A stretch of 64,000 nucleotides of DNA from Actinomycetes bacterium (lineage in GTDB: Bacteria > Actinomycetota > Acidimicrobiia > Acidimicrobiales > Aldehydirespiratoraceae), in assembly GCA_024276495.1 (NCBI GenBank), contig JAJRXC010000005.1:1-64000 (forward strand), read 5' to 3'. Below are positions 1 to 10,349 of the stretch, in pieces. Within the stretch, counting starts at the first letter, position 1. The number at the start of each line of letters is the position of its first letter. The notes below the pieces were generated by a model. It made no database searches, had not been told where the DNA came from, and was given only the letters and a program-made list of their open reading frames with translations. The translations under genes and the position numbers were made by a program.

Positions 1-105
1 AAAGGCGTCAAGATCACCGACGCCCAGATGTCCCAGATACCTATCCGAGCACACAGCTGGCACGGCGAATGGAACTACACCATCACACCCCCACCCACAC
101 CCTGA
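1..105 (+). CDS. Transposase C-terminal end (ISAzo13-like), partial
   Basis: The window opens inside a reading frame of 34 codons that ends in TGA. The end, HGEWNYTI followed by a proline-rich tail, matches my recollection of the C-terminus of ISAzo13-family (Rhodopirellula-type DDE) transposases. The catalytic residues lie outside the window, so I cannot tell whether the element is intact. The next gene converges on it with only 9 bases between the stops, which leaves little room for a terminal inverted repeat. Family assignment is from the short motif only. Confidence 0.55.
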   Translation, partial: KGVKITDAQMSQIPIRAHSWHGEWNYTITPPPTP

Positions 106-114
106 ACCACGCAA

Positions 115-612
115 TCAAACCCGCGGCGGGCCCTGACCCTCGATCCGGTCGCGATAGCCGGCGGCGATGTGCTCGAGCCACCATGCCGGCGCGTTGTCGA
201 GGAGGTTCGACAGGTTCGAGTAGTCCCACCAGCGCACGATGATGCCGTCGTCGTCGAGCTCCATCACGGAGGTGAACGGGTGGAGGATTCGCTCACCGGT
301 GTGGAACACCCATTCCTCGGCGTGTTCGGTCACCACTACGTTCCCCTCGGCGATCATGAGCCCGAGCTGGTGATTGTGGGCCTCGACCGGCTCGAGGCCG
401 AGGCGTAGCCGGGCGACGATCTCGTCCGGTCCGTGGGCGCCCCCGAGGGCCTCTCCGGTGCCCACGTCGACATAGTTGCTGTCGGGGCCGAAGAACGAGG
501 CGATCCCGTCCCAGTCGTGGTCGTAGAGTGCCTCCCAGTAGCGGGCGACGATCTCTTTGTTGCGGTCCTCGCGGTGGTCGTGAACCTGTCGGGAATCGGT
601 CGGATCGGTCAT
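115..612 (-). CDS. SnoaL-like / NTF2-fold protein
   Basis: A 165-residue protein of the NTF2-like superfamily (SnoaL polyketide cyclase / limonene-epoxide hydrolase type), a small cone-shaped alpha+beta barrel. Visible hallmarks are the N-terminal helix with RYWEAL, a VDVGTG strand, and a late WWDYSNL strand where these enzymes keep pocket acids. I chose ATG 612 (MTDPTDS) over the upstream ATG at 681. It agrees with the domain boundary, and a TACTGT hexamer ends 5 bases before it. The substrate cannot be read from the sequence; many family members have unknown roles. Confidence 0.75.
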   Translation of the reverse strand: MTDPTDSRQVHDHREDRNKEIVARYWEALYDHDWDGIASFFGPDSNYVDVGTGEALGGAHGPDEIVARLRLGLEPVEAHNHQLGLMIAEGNVVVTEHAEEWVFHTGERILHPFTSVMELDDDGIIVRWWDYSNLSNLLDNAPAWWLEHIAAGYRDRIEGQGPPRV

Positions 613-735
613 GGCGCACAGTAGGCCCCGGCCGACCGGATCATCCAGATCATCGAGATCACCCGGGCCGGGCCGACGCATCGGGGGGTGATGCGACCGG
701 CTCGGACCCGGGTGACCCGTCCCCTCCAGGGGAGA

Positions 736-2229
736 TCAGTCGTCGGTTGTCGTGGCGGCTCCGGCCGCGAGATAGGCAGCCGCGGCATCGACCCGCTTCC
801 GGCTCTTGACCACGGACCGGCGGATCAGCCAGCCGATGACGAGGAGGAAGGGCAGGAACGGCAAGACGACACCGACCGCGATCATCAAGATGCTGAGCAC
901 GGCGATCATGGCGCTCCAGCCACTCGAGAACGAGTCGCCGAAGCCGGGCAGCGGATCGTCGACGTCGGCGGAGATGAACACCGAATCGGAGGAGGTCAAC
1001 TCGATGGTCGGCGACGTCTCCGGCGTGGTGGTCACGCTCACCTCGATGTCGATGCCGCGGGAGGCGTCGACTCGGCGAATGAACCCGCCGTCGGCGTCGA
1101 GCTCGGCGTAGACGAGGAGGTCCTCACCGGGAGCGAGCTGCTCGAGGGTGCCGGTGCCGTTCTGGTTGATCAGGAAGTCGTCGACCCTGAGACGGAAGGT
1201 CGACGAGGCGATCTCGATGTCGGTCAGTGTGTCGTCGCCGGTGTTGCTGACGTTCACGCACAGCACCGCGGTGTCGTACGCGCCGATCGACAGGTCGGAC
1301 ACTCCGGGGCAGGCATCGGCCACGTCGGTGCCGAGCCAGGCGACCACCTCCATCTCCGGGGTCAGCCGGTCGGGGTCGAGCTCGACGATCGTCAAGGTGA
1401 TCGTGGCGAGCGCGATCTGATCGCCGATGGTCTTGCGTTGTCCCCGCAGCCGTTCGAGCTGGGCCTGGCGGTCGGCGAGCTCCTCTTCGAGCGTGAACAC
1501 CGTGGTGAGGTCGCGGGCCGCGTCGAGCAGGATCTGGATCCGCTCGACGCTGGATTCGGCGGCCGTGATCCGGGCGTCGAGGTCGACGACGGTCTCGGTG
1601 ACGTCATCGGTGGTCACCGACTGGGAGACGAGGTTGGCCCCCTCGAGCTCGGAGATCGCGGTGAACACCCGATCGAAGTCGCCCGGGGGAACCCGGATGG
1701 TCAACACGGTACGTGGCGACGGATCGGTACGGGTGTCCTGACCCCAGATGGCGCCTCCGTTGGCGAAAACGACCTCGATCACGTCGGCGGTCGCCTTTTG
1801 CACATCAGCCGACTCGATGACGACCTCACCGGTGGAGATGATTTGGCGACCGGCGGCGAGGGCGGAGATCACGGCCGGTGCGGTGAGGTCGGCGCCCCCA
1901 CTCGGTGCGGGGGATTCGGGCTCGGCCGTGGCTCGGTCCCCGGAGAGGTCGTCGACGGTGTCGGCGTCGTCAGTCGAGTCCATGGAGTCGGCCGGTTCGG
2001 CCGTGGCGTCGCCCTCGACGAGGAGCTCCCCGTCGGAGGCGGCGGGCGCGCCGCTTTCCTCATACGACCCTGCGGCGTCGAAGGTGGCGTTGTCGGCGTC
2101 GTCAAAGGCGCAGGCGGCGAGGATCACCACGAGAGTGGCGAGCAGAGCGACGAACCGGAGCCGGCGCCTCGATCGTCGAATCGGCCAGGCCGGCGCGTGT
2201 TCGTGGTGGTGCGTGTGAGAACCGGACAT
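736..2229 (-). CDS. DUF4349-domain lipoprotein with C-terminal membrane anchor
   Basis: A 497-residue envelope protein. A His-rich N-terminus (HTHHHEH at residues 5-11) precedes an Arg-rich stretch, a hydrophobic segment and a lipobox with LAAC, Cys40 being the lipidation site. An acidic linker follows to about residue 110, then the DUF4349 core with a coiled-coil-like stretch (about 215-270, rich in Glu/Gln/Arg/Leu). A beta-rich insert of about 120 residues sits before a C-terminal transmembrane segment near 430-460 and a basic tail. DUF4349 proteins are surface proteins of unknown function. The insert makes it longer than typical members (about 300 residues). The His cluster might bind metal (inference). 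Confidence 0.8.
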   Translation of the reverse strand: MSGSHTHHHEHAPAWPIRRSRRRLRFVALLATLVVILAACAFDDADNATFDAAGSYEESGAPAASDGELLVEGDATAEPADSMDSTDDADTVDDLSGDRATAEPESPAPSGGADLTAPAVISALAAGRQIISTGEVVIESADVQKATADVIEVVFANGGAIWGQDTRTDPSPRTVLTIRVPPGDFDRVFTAISELEGANLVSQSVTTDDVTETVVDLDARITAAESSVERIQILLDAARDLTTVFTLEEELADRQAQLERLRGQRKTIGDQIALATITLTIVELDPDRLTPEMEVVAWLGTDVADACPGVSDLSIGAYDTAVLCVNVSNTGDDTLTDIEIASSTFRLRVDDFLINQNGTGTLEQLAPGEDLLVYAELDADGGFIRRVDASRGIDIEVSVTTTPETSPTIELTSSDSVFISADVDDPLPGFGDSFSSGWSAMIAVLSILMIAVGVVLPFLPFLLVIGWLIRRSVVKSRKRVDAAAAYLAAGAATTTDD

Positions 2230-2421
2230 GTTGTTGACCCCCCGAGGGATGTGAGTTCGCTCTCAGACGGACGATCGGCGTCGACGGTTCCCGTTGTCGC
2301 GCGATTGACGGTGTTTCGTCACCTCGCCGTCTTGTTCGTCATCTCGCCGACCCGTCGGCGTGCGCGCCCGTGGGGGGGGGCAGGTGATCTCGCCGGGCTC
2401 CCGTTGACCGGTGGCGCCGGG

Positions 2422-3159
2422 TCACTCGGTGTGGACGACCCTGAACGACTCGACGGCGCGGCCGGTGTGCCCTGCGGCGCGGGCATTGGTCTGCGCCCAG
2501 TCACGGATCATCGACGGGAGGGCGTCGGCCCGGTCGTCGTTTTGTGAGTGATGCGCCCGAAGGGCTTCGATCTTGCGGTCCAGGTTGGCGGTGATGTCGA
2601 CATGGAGGTCGTTGTCGGCGCCGGCCATCAGCCAGACCCGCGGGACGGCGTGGGGAAGGTGACCCTCGGCGAGGAGCTCCGGGAACGAGTGACCGTTGCG
2701 GGCATCGGGGTAGACGGCGCAGACCGCGGCTTCGCCGGCGGCGAGATGATCGGGGTGCGCGGCGTAGATCCGGTCGAGGTCGCGCACCGGTGTCTGCGTG
2801 ATGACCAGGTCGGGCTTGACCATGCGGATCAAGCGAGCGATCGCCTTGCGCAACTCGAGGTCGGCGACGAGGTGTCCGTCGGGAAACCCGAGCCAATGCA
2901 GCTCGGTGACACCGACGATGGCGGCCGCTTCGGTCTGCTCCTTCTGGCGGATCTCGGTGAGCTCGGCCGGGGAGAGCTCGGCCGGTTCGCCGGCCTGGCC
3001 GCTGGTGACGAGGCCGTAGACGACCTCCACGCCGTGATCGGTCAATGTCGCCGCGGTGCCGGCCGCACCGAAATCGATGTCGTCGGGGTGGGCGACGACG
3101 AGCAGGGCCTTGGTGGGGACGAAGTCGTCGTCGGACAGGAGAAGATCAGCGAGCGCCAT
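2422..3159 (-). CDS. PIG-L family (LmbE-like) deacetylase
   Basis: A 245-residue zinc-dependent N-deacetylase of the PIG-L/LmbE/MshB superfamily. The metal and catalytic motif AHPDD is at residues 23-27 and a second metal His lies in AHPDHLAAG in the middle of the chain. Family members deacetylate GlcNAc-type amides (mycothiol and bacillithiol precursors, antibiotics), or amidate-like conjugates. With no mycothiol gene nearby the substrate is open. It follows the convergent/tandem SDR gene by 23 bases on the same strand and may be co-transcribed with it. A second, distinct PIG-L gene lies at 22114-22854. Confidence 0.88.
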   Translation of the reverse strand: MALADLLLSDDDFVPTKALLVVAHPDDIDFGAAGTAATLTDHGVEVVYGLVTSGQAGEPAELSPAELTEIRQKEQTEAAAIVGVTELHWLGFPDGHLVADLELRKAIARLIRMVKPDLVITQTPVRDLDRIYAAHPDHLAAGEAAVCAVYPDARNGHSFPELLAEGHLPHAVPRVWLMAGADNDLHVDITANLDRKIEALRAHHSQNDDRADALPSMIRDWAQTNARAAGHTGRAVESFRVVHTE

Positions 3160-3182
3160 CGGCTCAGCCTCGCAGCTCCCTC

Positions 3183-3971
3183 CTACAAATCCTCGATGCC
3201 CATGTCGAGGTTCGAGCCCGTGATGCCGCCGTCGACACCGAGGAACTGGCCGGTGGTGTACGCCCCCGCGTCGCTGGCGAAGTACAGCGCGGTGGCGGCG
3301 ATCTCCTCGGGGCGGCCGAGCCGTCCGAGGGGAGTGTTGTCGTTCATGGCCTGTTCGAGCTCGGGTGTCTGGAGCACGATGTCGAGGGCCGACGTGGCGA
3401 TCGCGCCGGGGCAGACGGCGTTGACCCGGATCTTCGGAGCGAGATCCTGGGCCAACGCCTTGGTCAGGTGGATGAGCGCGGCCTTGGCGGTGCCGTACGC
3501 GGCGAAGCCCCGGCTGGCGAACAACCCCGCGGTCGAGGCGATGTTGACGACGTTGGCGCCGGGTCGTTCCAGCAGGTGCGGCACCGCGAGTTGGGTGAGG
3601 TTGAAGGCGGTGGTCACGTTCCAGCGCATCGCTCCGTCGAAGGCCCGTTCGCTGGTGTCCATGAACGCCTGGGGCATCGATCCGCCGACATTGTTGACGA
3701 CGATGTCGATCGCGCCGAACTCGGCGATCGCGGTGTCGACGAGGGTCGCCAGGCCCTCCCGGGAGGAGAGGTCGCCGGCGACGGTGACCGCTCGGCGACC
3801 AAGGGACTGCACGGTCGCGGCGACGTCGGCGAGCTGCTCGGCGGTGCGGGAACCGATGACGACGTCGGCCCCCGACTCGGCGAACATCGTCGCGGTCGCG
3901 GCGCCGATTCCGCGGCCCGCGCCGGTGATGATCGCGACTTTTCCGTCGAGTCGGAATCGGTCGAGTGTCAT
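3183..3971 (-). CDS. Short-chain dehydrogenase/reductase (SDR)
   Basis: A 262-residue classical SDR. It has the nucleotide-binding glycine motif TGAGRGIG near residues 17-24, NNVGG after beta-4, and the catalytic Ser...Tyr-x-x-x-Lys (YGTAK). The C-terminal GQFLGVDGG motif is typical of 3-oxoacyl-ACP-reductase-like or alcohol-dehydrogenase-like members. I start it at ATG 3971 (MTLDRFRL), because the frame remains open far upstream only through antisense of the neighbouring HD gene. The substrate is not predictable. It diverges from the HD-domain gene with a 57-base intergenic region. Confidence 0.88.
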   Translation of the reverse strand: MTLDRFRLDGKVAIITGAGRGIGAATATMFAESGADVVIGSRTAEQLADVAATVQSLGRRAVTVAGDLSSREGLATLVDTAIAEFGAIDIVVNNVGGSMPQAFMDTSERAFDGAMRWNVTTAFNLTQLAVPHLLERPGANVVNIASTAGLFASRGFAAYGTAKAALIHLTKALAQDLAPKIRVNAVCPGAIATSALDIVLQTPELEQAMNDNTPLGRLGRPEEIAATALYFASDAGAYTTGQFLGVDGGITGSNLDMGIEDL

Positions 3972-4013
3972 GGCAATCCCCGTATCTCTCGCGCTGGTGT
4001 GCGTGGGTGACCG

Positions 4014-4019
4014 TAGACT
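4014..4019 (+). promoter_or_regulatory. -10 box (TAGACT) for HD-domain gene
   Basis: TAGACT lies 9 bases before ATG 4029. The other well-placed -10 boxes in this window put the start point about 7 bases downstream. Here that would fall at about 4026, after the ATG at 4023, which is why 4029 is preferred as the start. Confidence 0.5.
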
Positions 4020-4028
4020 TCGATGGCT

Positions 4029-6188
<2,160 letters not shown>

Positions 6189-6202
<14 letters not shown>

Positions 6203-7067
6203 CGTCGGCCCCCAGTTCTCCGAGCGCCCACCCGAGCGTGCGCATGAGGGCGGTGGCGGCCGGTCGGATCGCCAGCGGCTCGGCGAGCGGGACGACGGGG
6301 AGCCACAGCATGCGACGGGCGAAGCCGGGAAGCATCGATGCGGCGGCGGCGAAGACGACGCCGTAGGTGGGGCGCAGCGTCAACGCGATCGGTGGCCAGG
6401 CGAGAAACCGCAGCGTCTCGCGGGCCTGGCGGCCGACGGCGAGCTCGGGTCGGAACCGTTCGAGGGTGGCCCGGAGCTCCGCCCGGCTCCGGGGTGCGTC
6501 GTTGGCCCCGAGCCGCTCGGCGACGACCGCCATCTCGTGAACGTAGCGGTCGGGGGCGTCGGCGGAGAGCCGCTGGGCGCCGTAGCGCTCCCGGGCCCGC
6601 AGGAAGCTGTCGACCTCGGTGCAGTGGACCCACAGGATCAGATGCGGATCGGCGGCGTCGTAGGGGGTGCCGTCGGCCATGGTGCCCTTGACCCGTGTGT
6701 GGACCCGACGGACGATGCGGATGGCGTCGTCGGCCTCCTCGGTCGTGCCGAACGTGGTGGTGCCCACGAAGCTGCCGGTGCGATGGAGCCGGCCGAGGGG
6801 GTCGGTGCGATAGTTCGAGTGCTCGGCCACGCCGGCCATCGTCGGTGGATGCAGGGTCTGCAGCAGCAGGGCGCGCAGCCCGCCGATCATCATCGACGCG
6901 TCGCGGTGAACTTCCCAGGTCGCGCTGCCGGGGCCGAAGAGGCCGGGGTCGTCGTCGAAGGGCACGCGGCGTTCGGGGGCGTCGCTCGACCCGGACAGAA
7001 CCTGGCGGACACTGCGGGCGAGTTGGGAACGCAGGTCGTCGAGCGGGGAGGTCAGGGTGGGGGTCAC
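6189..7067 (-). CDS. Oxygenase MpaB / latex-clearing-protein family (DUF2236)
   Basis: A 292-residue alpha-helical protein of the DUF2236 group, whose characterised members are the rubber oxygenase Lcp (b-type haem) and fungal MpaB'. Recognisable pieces are DPGLFGPGSATWEVHRD (haem pocket entry), LRALLLQTLHPPTMAGV, and LWVHCTEVDSFL with an axial-histidine candidate. It is probably a haem oxygenase or cleavage enzyme of unknown substrate. The start is GTG 7067, with TACGCT 9 bases upstream. It shares an operon with the MazG-like gene. Confidence 0.82.
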
Positions 7068-7087
7068 GTCCGACCCAGCGTACGGGC

Positions 7088-7285
7088 TCAGCGGCCGGCG
7101 AAGAAGTGGCGCAATGGGGTCGTCTCACGGCGGGCGGGCACCAGCTCCCGTTCCGGGTCCTCGAAAACGCGGCAGTCACACCACATACATGCCTGATTGC
7201 TGAAACCGTGGCAGTGTGAGCCCTCGTGGTGGCCGCACGAGCAGTGGCGCTCGGGCTCGAAGAGGGCATCGATGAAGCTGCTCAC
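7088..7285 (-). CDS. Small Cys/His-rich protein
   Basis: A 65-residue protein from GTG 7285 with a GGAGG-type sequence just upstream. It contains a dense cluster with the order C-x-C-G-H-H, H-C-H, C-x-x-C-x-C between residues 14 and 38, followed by a charged tail. The pattern suggests a zinc-ribbon or small metal-binding protein. I recall similar short conserved hypotheticals in actinobacteria but cannot assign a function. It is transcribed in the same direction as, and 20 bases ahead of, the MpaB-like gene. Confidence 0.65.
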   Translation of the reverse strand: MSSFIDALFEPERHCSCGHHEGSHCHGFSNQACMWCDCRVFEDPERELVPARRETTPLRHFFAGR

Positions 7286-7333
7286 CGACCTCCATCGGAC
7301 GGTGTGTTCGCGGATTGAGCATGGGAGACGGAT

Positions 7334-7984
7334 ATGGACCTGAGAGAAGCGCTCTACACGACGCGGGCGATGCGACGGGTGAAGCCCGATCCGGTGCCGG
7401 TCGAGGTGCAGGCCCGGCTCCTCGACGCCGCGGTGCGGGCCCCGAGCGGCGGCAACGCCCAGGGGTGGCGATTCCTCCTCGTCGACGACAAGGATCAGAT
7501 CGCGGAGATCGGTGCGCTCTACGCCGAGTGCATCGACATGTTGTGGGCGACCGTCTACAAGGACAAGGCCGCCTACGCGGAGTCCTCCGATGATCCCGAG
7601 GCGAAGCAGTTCAAGAAGATCATGAGGTCCGTGACCTGGGCCCAGGAGAACTTCGCGACCTACCCGCTCCTGTTGTTCGCGTTCGATCAGTTCGACGCCA
7701 GCGGCGGCTCGATCTTCCCCGCGGTGTGGAGCGCGATGCTCTCGGCCCGCGCCGATGGGGTGGGCTCGTCACTGACCAGCGTGCTGGCGTTCAAGAACGA
7801 CGAGACGTTGTCCGTTCTCGGCGTGCCGGCCGACGAGGGCTGGCGGATGTCGTGTTGTGTGCCGTTCGGCTACCCGACCGGTACGTGGGCGGTCGCGGCC
7901 CGCCGCCCCGTGCACGAGGTGTCGTACCGCAACACCTGGGGAACACCGGTGGGCTTCGAGATCGACGAGCCGCTTTGGCCCTGA
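7334..7984 (+). CDS. Nitroreductase-family protein
   Basis: A 216-residue FMN-dependent oxidoreductase. The N-terminal DLREALYTTRAMRRV and the FMN-phosphate region RAPSGGNAQGWRF are characteristic. So is the central helix WSAMLSARADGVGSSLTS, which packs against the flavin. The distal GYPTG segment is also conserved. These enzymes form dimers and reduce nitroaromatics, quinones or unsaturated carbonyls using NAD(P)H; the natural substrate is unknown. ATG 7334 is preceded by a GGAGA-like ribosome site. It diverges from the Cys-rich gene. Confidence 0.88.
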   Translation: MDLREALYTTRAMRRVKPDPVPVEVQARLLDAAVRAPSGGNAQGWRFLLVDDKDQIAEIGALYAECIDMLWATVYKDKAAYAESSDDPEAKQFKKIMRSVTWAQENFATYPLLLFAFDQFDASGGSIFPAVWSAMLSARADGVGSSLTSVLAFKNDETLSVLGVPADEGWRMSCCVPFGYPTGTWAVAARRPVHEVSYRNTWGTPVGFEIDEPLWP

Positions 7985-7994
7985 GCGCGAGGAC

Positions 7995-8253
7995 TCAGCT
8001 CCAAACCCAACGGGTGGCCGAGGAACTGAACCGTTCGGCGGTCTCGATGATGCCGAAGGCCCGGTGGGGAACCACCTCATAGGCGGCGTTGTCGTCGACG
8101 AGGGAGATCATGTCGGCCTTGGCCACGTGCCGTCGTGGTACTTGTCGGCCCAGGCCGGCGCCATCGTGGCGAGATCGCCGCGGCCAAGAGACACGGCTCG
8201 ACCCTCGACCGACACGCATTCGACGGAGTGGAAGTGACCGCAGCTCCCGTCGG
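7995..8253 (-). pseudogene. Frameshifted remnant of a pyridoxamine-5'-phosphate-oxidase-like (PPOX) protein
   Basis: Two adjacent minus-strand frames read as one protein. The first half reads SVECVSVEGRAV...APAWADKYHDGTW and then hits TGA. Shifting frame at about 8120 gives AKADMISLVDDNAAYEVVPH...FSSSATRWVW and a natural stop. Together they resemble the second half of F420/FMN-dependent PPOX proteins (split-barrel strands ending in a TRWxW-like tail). The N-terminal half is absent, and the region where it should be is the promoter and start of the hydantoinase-like gene. It is best read as a decayed gene with a one-base shift plus an N-terminal deletion. Confidence 0.65.
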
Positions 8254-8267
8254 GCGGACCGAGCGGG

Positions 8268-8273
8268 CAGACT
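8268..8273 (+). promoter_or_regulatory. -10-like box (CAGACT) for hyuA-like gene
   Basis: CAGACT lies exactly 6 bases before ATG 8280. It is a one-base variant of the TANNNT boxes that show the same spacing elsewhere in the window. Confidence 0.4.
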
Positions 8274-8279
8274 GATCCG

Positions 8280-10283
8280 ATGAGCGAACCCCGCCCGGTG
8301 TTCGTCGGTGTCGACACCGGCGGCACCTACACCGACGCCGTCGTCTACGACGAGCGCGATGCCCGGGTGCTCGCGAAGGCCAAGGCGCCGACCACCCACG
8401 GCGACCTGGCCGTCGGCATCGCCGCCGCGTTGGACCTCGCTTTGGAGATCGCGGCGGTCGGCCCCGACGCGGTCGGGCTCGTGTCGTTGTCGACGACGTT
8501 GGCGACCAACGCCCTGGTCGAGGGGGCCGGTCGACCTGCGTGCCTCGTCATGATCGGTTTCGAACCGGAAGCGCTCGACCGGGGTGGGCTGAGAGAAGCC
8601 CTCGGTGACGATGCCGTGATCCGGATCGCGGGGGGCCACACGCCTCATGGCACACCGCAGCATCCGCTGGACCTCGAGGCGTTGGGCCATGCCCTCGACG
8701 AGCTCGGAGACGAGGTCGAGGGATTCGCGGTCACCGGCCAGTTCGCGGTGCGAAACCCCGAACACGAGCTGGCGGTCCGAGGCGTGATCCGCCGCCGAAC
8801 CGGCCTCCCGGTCACCTGCAGCCACGAGCTGTCCGACGGCCTCAACGGGCCGAAGCGTTCGGTGACGGCACTGCTCAACGCCCGCCTCATCGCGATGATC
8901 GACGAGCTCGTCTCGACGACCGAGTCGGCCCTTCGCGGTCGGGGGATCGACGCGCCGGTCATGGTGGTCCGAGGAAACGGCTCCCTCGTGTCGTCGGCGT
9001 TCGTGCGGGATCGGCCGGTGGAGACGATCCTCTCGGGTCCCGCGGCGAGCCTGGTCGGGGCGGCGCACCTCGTCGCGGTGGAGGATGCCGTCATCGCCGA
9101 CATGGGCGGCACGACGACCGACATCGCGGTTCTTCGTGGCGGGCTGCCGGAGCTCGCGCCGCGGGGGGCGACCGTGGGAGGGCATCACACGATGATCGAA
9201 GCCATCTCGATGCGCACCCATGGCCTCGGTGGCGACAGCGAGGTCACGCTCGACGACCGGGCGGTCGGGCCGCAACTGCACATCGGTCCCCGCCGGGTGA
9301 TCCCCGTTGTCGCCGCCGCGGCCGGCGACGCCGCGTTCGTCGAACACACCCTCACCCGGCAGCTCGCGGCCGACGGCCCGCCCGGCGAGTGGGCCGGGGT
9401 GTTCGTCCGGCCGACGGAACGAGCCGCGGGGGCTCGCCTCGACGGTGGGGAGTCGGCGGTTCTCGCCGCGATCGGTGATGGTCTCGCGGCGGCCGATCCG
9501 GTCGTGACCTCGAGTGTTCAGGGCCGGGCGCTTCGGCGGCTCGTCCGCAGGGGGCTCGTCCGGATGGTGGCGTTCACACCGACCGACGCCAGCCATGTGC
9601 TCGGGACCCAGTCCACCCACGACCCGCACCTGGCCACGCTCGCGGCCCGGCTCTTTGCCCGACGTCGCGATCGCCACGGTGATCCGATCGCGGTGGGAGC
9701 CGAAGAGCTGTCGGCGGCGGTGGTGGCGACACTGGTTCGTCGCTCGGCCGAGGCGTTGTTGGCGGCAGCGCTCGTCCGTGACGGTCTTCCGGCGGAGGCC
9801 GCGACATCGGAGCTCGTGGCGGCGGCGTTCGATTCGAAGGCCCGCACGGCTCGCCTCGTGGCCGGGTTGGCGGTGCCGTTGGTCGGCCTCGGTGGGCCGG
9901 CCTCGACGTACTTTCCGGCGATCGGTGAGCTTCTCGGTGTCGACGTGGAGATTCCCGACGATGCCGATGTGGCCAACGCCGTCGGTGCGGTCGTCGCGCA
10001 GGTGCGGATCCGGCGACAGGTCGCGGTGACCGCACCGAGACGAGGGATCTTTCGCGTTCACGCCGGGATCGCTCCCGAGACCGTGTACGACCTGGAGGCG
10101 GCGCGGGCGCGCGCGGCCGAACGGGGGGCGGAGATGGTCGGTGAGGCCATGGTCGAGGCCGGGGCCCCCGAGTTCACGATCGAGACGTCGTGGCACGAGA
10201 AGTCCGCCACGGTCGAGGGACGGGAGTTGTTCGTCGAGGGCACCGCGACGGTGATCGGCAGTGGTCGTCCCAAGCTCGACTGA
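8280..10283 (+). CDS. Hydantoinase/oxoprolinase family protein (HyuA-like)
   Basis: A 667-residue actin-fold ATPase related to the A subunit of N-methylhydantoinase, 5-oxoprolinase and acetophenone carboxylase. The phosphate-1 loop GVDTGGTYTDAVV is at residues 10-22. The second ATP loop ADMGGTTTDIAVL lies near residue 275, followed by GGDSEV. The B subunit that normally pairs with it is not adjacent, so it is an orphan A subunit. It may act alone or with a distant partner. A perfect hairpin begins at its stop codon. Substrate class (cyclic amide or ketone) is family-based only. Confidence 0.85.
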   Translation: MSEPRPVFVGVDTGGTYTDAVVYDERDARVLAKAKAPTTHGDLAVGIAAALDLALEIAAVGPDAVGLVSLSTTLATNALVEGAGRPACLVMIGFEPEALDRGGLREALGDDAVIRIAGGHTPHGTPQHPLDLEALGHALDELGDEVEGFAVTGQFAVRNPEHELAVRGVIRRRTGLPVTCSHELSDGLNGPKRSVTALLNARLIAMIDELVSTTESALRGRGIDAPVMVVRGNGSLVSSAFVRDRPVETILSGPAASLVGAAHLVAVEDAVIADMGGTTTDIAVLRGGLPELAPRGATVGGHHTMIEAISMRTHGLGGDSEVTLDDRAVGPQLHIGPRRVIPVVAAAAGDAAFVEHTLTRQLAADGPPGEWAGVFVRPTERAAGARLDGGESAVLAAIGDGLAAADPVVTSSVQGRALRRLVRRGLVRMVAFTPTDASHVLGTQSTHDPHLATLAARLFARRRDRHGDPIAVGAEELSAAVVATLVRRSAEALLAAALVRDGLPAEAATSELVAAAFDSKARTARLVAGLAVPLVGLGGPASTYFPAIGELLGVDVEIPDDADVANAVGAVVAQVRIRRQVAVTAPRRGIFRVHAGIAPETVYDLEAARARAAERGAEMVGEAMVEAGAPEFTIETSWHEKSATVEGRELFVEGTATVIGSGRPKLD

Positions 10284-10304
10284 CGCCGCGTCGCATCGCG
10301 GCGT
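10283..10304 (+). terminator. Hairpin after hyuA-like gene
   Basis: A perfect 8-bp stem (ACGCCGCG / CGCGGCGT) with a 6-base loop starts at the last base of the stop codon. Only a short TT follows, so it would be an intrinsic terminator without a long U-tract, as is common in high-GC actinobacteria. Confidence 0.5.
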
Positions 10305-10349
10305 TCGTGACGGCTGGAGACACCCTGGTGGTCGAGTGAGAGCCCGCGA

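Noticed and set aside
2372-2380. Run of nine G residues as a phase-variable tract
   Set aside because: It lies between two genes and not in a reading frame or clear promoter spacer, so there is no support for switching.
688-2547. Long plus-strand open frame opposite the DUF4349 gene
   Set aside because: It is antisense to a protein with a signal peptide and lipobox. Its translation is low-complexity Arg/Gly/Asp-rich with no motif, as expected of GC-rich antisense frames.
7995-8253. Programmed frameshift or selenocysteine read-through for the PPOX-like frames
   Set aside because: The TGA ends the first frame, but the matching sequence resumes in a different frame, so read-through cannot join them. 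There is no slippery heptamer, and the N-terminus is missing anyway.
7995-10196. 733-codon minus-strand frame across the hyuA-like gene
   Set aside because: Only its last 40 or so codons make sense, as part of the PPOX remnant. The remainder is antisense of HyuA with Arg/His-rich composition.
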